Shown here piece after piece: positions 62,157-64,000 of a stretch of DNA of 64,000 nucleotides. Within the stretch, counting starts at the first letter, position 1, and each line of letters begins with the position of its first letter. The stretch comes from Bacteroidota bacterium (GTDB lineage: Bacteria; Bacteroidota; Bacteroidia; Flavobacteriales_D; Crocinitomicaceae): assembly GCA_030148165.1 (NCBI GenBank), contig JASBTZ010000009.1, positions 1 through 64,000 on the forward strand, given 5' to 3'. Position numbers and translations under genes: made by a program. The notes below the pieces were generated by a model. That model was not told the origin of the DNA. It was given only the letters and a program-made list of their open reading frames with translations, and did no database searches.

Positions 62157-62675
62157 TCACCATTCGAAGGCTTCATCATTAAACCATTTGCCCTGCACGC
62201 GCATGGTTTGTTCAATCACATCCCGAACACAATGTCGTCCTCCATTATAGGGCGATTGGTAATCGCAAATGGATTTGATCTCAACGGCAGCATCCTGTGG
62301 GCAACACGCAACCCCAACTCGCTTCATAACATGATAATCAGGTATGTCGTCGCCTGTGTACAATACCTCTTCATCCGTAAAATTGTATTCGGTTTTGAGC
62401 GTATCGTAGACATGTAATTTATTCCTTGATGATAAGCATACCTCTGTTGCTCCCAATCCTAGAAGTCGTTCCTTGACCTGTTCGGAATTACCACCGGTGA
62501 TAAATAAAAGCCGATATCCCATTTTAGCGGCATACTGAATAGCGTAACTATCTCTGGAATTCAATGTTCGAACAACCTGATCATCTATCAATTGTACGCT
62601 CCCATCCGTGATGACACCATCTACATCAAAAATAAAGGTGCTTATTTTATGCAGCTTCTGTTTATAACTAATCAT
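62157..62675 (-). CDS. KdsC-like HAD phosphatase
   Basis: The 172-aa cytosolic enzyme resembles 3-deoxy-D-manno-octulosonate-8-phosphate phosphatase. It has the motif I FIFDVDGVITDG, motif II RLLFITGGNSEQVKERLLGL, and motif III VLYTGDDIPDYHVMKRVGVA. The product would feed lipopolysaccharide core synthesis, though some members act on other sugar phosphates. It overlaps the DUF2520 gene by 4 nt. Family assignment is good; substrate is by homology. Confidence 0.9.
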   Translation of the reverse strand: MISYKQKLHKISTFIFDVDGVITDGSVQLIDDQVVRTLNSRDSYAIQYAAKMGYRLLFITGGNSEQVKERLLGLGATEVCLSSRNKLHVYDTLKTEYNFTDEEVLYTGDDIPDYHVMKRVGVACCPQDAAVEIKSICDYQSPYNGGRHCVRDVIEQTMRVQGKWFNDEAFEW

Positions 62676-63436
62676 GGTCCATACGTTTCTATTATGCTCT
62701 TGCTGATTAGGTCGTAAAGTTCCTTTTTAATACCGGTCAGATGTGCCGCCTGTTGTTCGATTGTATTCAGATCATTTCTTCGTGCTGGTCCCGTTTGTGC
62801 TTCATAGGCAGAAACATAATCGAGTTTATTGATTGTTTCCTTTAGAAGTGGTCTTAAATGCTCGAAACTGACATTATTCTCACGCGCTAGTTCTTGTGCG
62901 TGATGAATCAAGTGATTTGTAAAATTATTGACCCAGACTGCAACCGCATGCATTTTTTGTCGATGATCCGAATCCGCTACATGAACATTGACACTGATAA
63001 CTTCTCCAAGTTCGATCAATTCTTTTTGATAACCAGCGTTTTCGGATTCAATAAAAATTGGGACGTCTGATAATTCCAATTCTACCGTTTTTGAAAATGT
63101 CTGTAACGGATAGAAAACGCCTATTTTACTTCGCTTTGGCAAGTCCGAAAGATCTTGAAATCCGCTTGTATAAGCAATTGGTGTATCAGTATTCAGCTTC
63201 TCAACAACGTTGGCGATTTCATCATCAGGAACACATACGAACGTTAGCTGACCAACTGGTAATTCTTCTATTTTGCTACAATAGGAGGCGTTCACTTCTG
63301 CAGCTAGCTTTATCGCTGAATGTGATTCCGGTCCGTATATATGCGTTACTTCGATGCCTTTCTTCTGGAAGGCACGCGATAAATGTGTTGCCACATTCCC
63401 GTATCCGATAAATGAGATTTGCTGTATTCGATTCAC
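62672..63436 (-). CDS. Rossmann-like/DUF2520 domain protein
   Basis: The 254-aa protein has an N-terminal Rossmann fold (ISFIGYGNVATHLSRAF, dinucleotide-binding GxGNVA) and a helical DUF2520 C-domain (HKMHAVAVWVNNFTNHLIHH seen near 160, GPARRNDLNTIEQQAAHL near 220). It resembles ketopantoate-reductase or F420-type dehydrogenases in fold; substrate unknown. It overlaps the KdsC-like gene by 4 nt, a pairing I recall as common in Bacteroidota. Confidence 0.9.
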   Translation of the reverse strand: MNRIQQISFIGYGNVATHLSRAFQKKGIEVTHIYGPESHSAIKLAAEVNASYCSKIEELPVGQLTFVCVPDDEIANVVEKLNTDTPIAYTSGFQDLSDLPKRSKIGVFYPLQTFSKTVELELSDVPIFIESENAGYQKELIELGEVISVNVHVADSDHRQKMHAVAVWVNNFTNHLIHHAQELARENNVSFEHLRPLLKETINKLDYVSAYEAQTGPARRNDLNTIEQQAAHLTGIKKELYDLISKSIIETYGP

Positions 63437-63482
63437 AACTTAAAGATGTGAATTTTTCTTATAATTCGATCTGCGAATCAAG

Positions 63483-64000
63483 CTATTTCCCGTGGCACTG
63501 TTTGTATTTCTTGTCACTGCCACAAGGACAAGGATCATTACGACCAATTTTCTTTTCAGCTACAACCGGTTGCTGTTTAACGACCTGCTGTCCAGAATTC
63601 TGAATAGCTTCATCATAACCTTCTCGCCCTGGAATCTCACCTTGACTGGTAGCAGCAGAGGTCGCCTGAGCTTTGTCGTAGTTACTTTGCTCAGTTACAT
63701 CCTGGTTAGTAGACTGAATATCTTCAGTTGTTGGAATGTCCATGCGAATTAAAAGCTCTACGGTCTCTTCGTTTAGGCGATTCAACATTGCTTTGAACAG
63801 TTCGAATGATTCCAGCTTGTAGACCAATAATGGGTCTTTTTGTTCATACTGTGCATGATGTACAGCTGATCTTAAGTCGTCCATCTCACGCAGATGTTCC
63901 TTCCATTCGTTGTCGATCATTCCAAGAATAATATTCTTCTCGAAGGCTTTGCTTATAGCAGACCCCCCACTTTCGTATGCTTCTTCCAGATTAATCACTA
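63483..64000 (-). CDS. secA: SecA C-terminal part (cut by window edge)
   Basis: This is the C-terminal ~172 residues of the SecA ATPase that drives Sec translocation. Seen: the helical wing/scaffold region ([40 protein letters not shown]), then a variable linker and the zinc-binding SEC-C motif ([17 protein letters not shown]) that contacts SecB or ribosomes. The frame runs off the right edge without a start, so the rest of secA lies beyond 64000. The stop TAG is at 63483. Confidence 0.95.
   Translation of the reverse strand, partial: VINLEEAYESGGSAISKAFEKNIILGMIDNEWKEHLREMDDLRSAVHHAQYEQKDPLLVYKLESFELFKAMLNRLNEETVELLIRMDIPTTEDIQSTNQDVTEQSNYDKAQATSAATSQGEIPGREGYDEAIQNSGQQVVKQQPVVAEKKIGRNDPCPCGSDKKYKQCHGK

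Overview
The window looks like chromosomal DNA of a Bacteroidota bacterium, probably an AT-rich, aerobic, marine-type member of the Flavobacteriales. The evidence: at least eight secreted proteins end in type IX secretion system (T9SS) type A C-terminal sorting domains; several lineage-typical families are present (DUF5777, DUF5723, DUF4836, DUF4907, DUF4924, DUF4159, SiaC/DUF1987); and TAnnTTTG -7 promoter boxes recur. No tRNA, CRISPR array, transposase or integrase was seen.

Layout. (1) 1-530: the 3' part of a 5S rRNA, followed by a tandem array of about 192 bp units that appear derived from the 5S 3' end plus its terminator. (2) 549-3851: a small sulfotransferase operon (PAPS-type sulfotransferase, 46-aa membrane microprotein, arylsulfotransferase-like protein) next to a truncated FkbM methyltransferase; this block may be an insertion behind the rRNA operon. 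(3) 3887-13026: a T9SS protein, a folate enzyme, a DUF5777/YceI/haem-lipoprotein/choice-of-anchor V cluster, a DUF4836 lipoprotein, MsrB and a lytic transglycosylase. (4) 13131-20344: yidD, a secreted GH-A (GH5-like) hydrolase, and a convergent four-gene glycan operon (DUF547 lipoprotein, two GT2 enzymes, a GT-C enzyme). One GT2 carries an N-terminal periplasmic regulatory-like domain. (5) 20389-27316: accA, ispE, an FG-GAP T9SS protein, creD, nitroreductase and pirin. (6) 27384-34202: a tight six-gene operon of one GEVED protein, four six-bladed Kelch paralogues, all T9SS cargo, and a DUF4907 lipoprotein.

(7) 34396-44909: mostly housekeeping (rsmE, holA, pepT, ndk, class V aminotransferase, ZIP transporter, Nudix, lgt) with a 58-aa Cys-tailed small protein and a candidate small RNA at 41117-41215. 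(8) 44915-53322: gamma-carbonic-anhydrase-like protein, 3-methyladenine glycosylase, an atypical protein kinase, GlcNAc-kinase-like protein, SiaC-like protein, OmpH-like lipoprotein, DUF4924, a GlcD-like flavoprotein and a beta-CASP nuclease. (9) 53361-64000: a PorE-like OmpA/TPR pair, thiolase, a lipoprotein/beta-barrel/T9SS-propeller operon, a KdsC-like phosphatase, a DUF2520 protein and the C-terminal end of SecA.

Most genes are packed with overlaps of 1-13 nt. Three convergent pairs share a four-base stop-stop overlap. Several genes start only 4-6 nt after a -7 promoter box, which suggests leaderless mRNAs. The strongest leads for something undescribed are the 5S-derived hairpin array, the two-chemistry sulfotransferase operon with its microprotein, the promoter-terminator ncRNA unit, and the Kelch/GEVED/DUF4907 operon.
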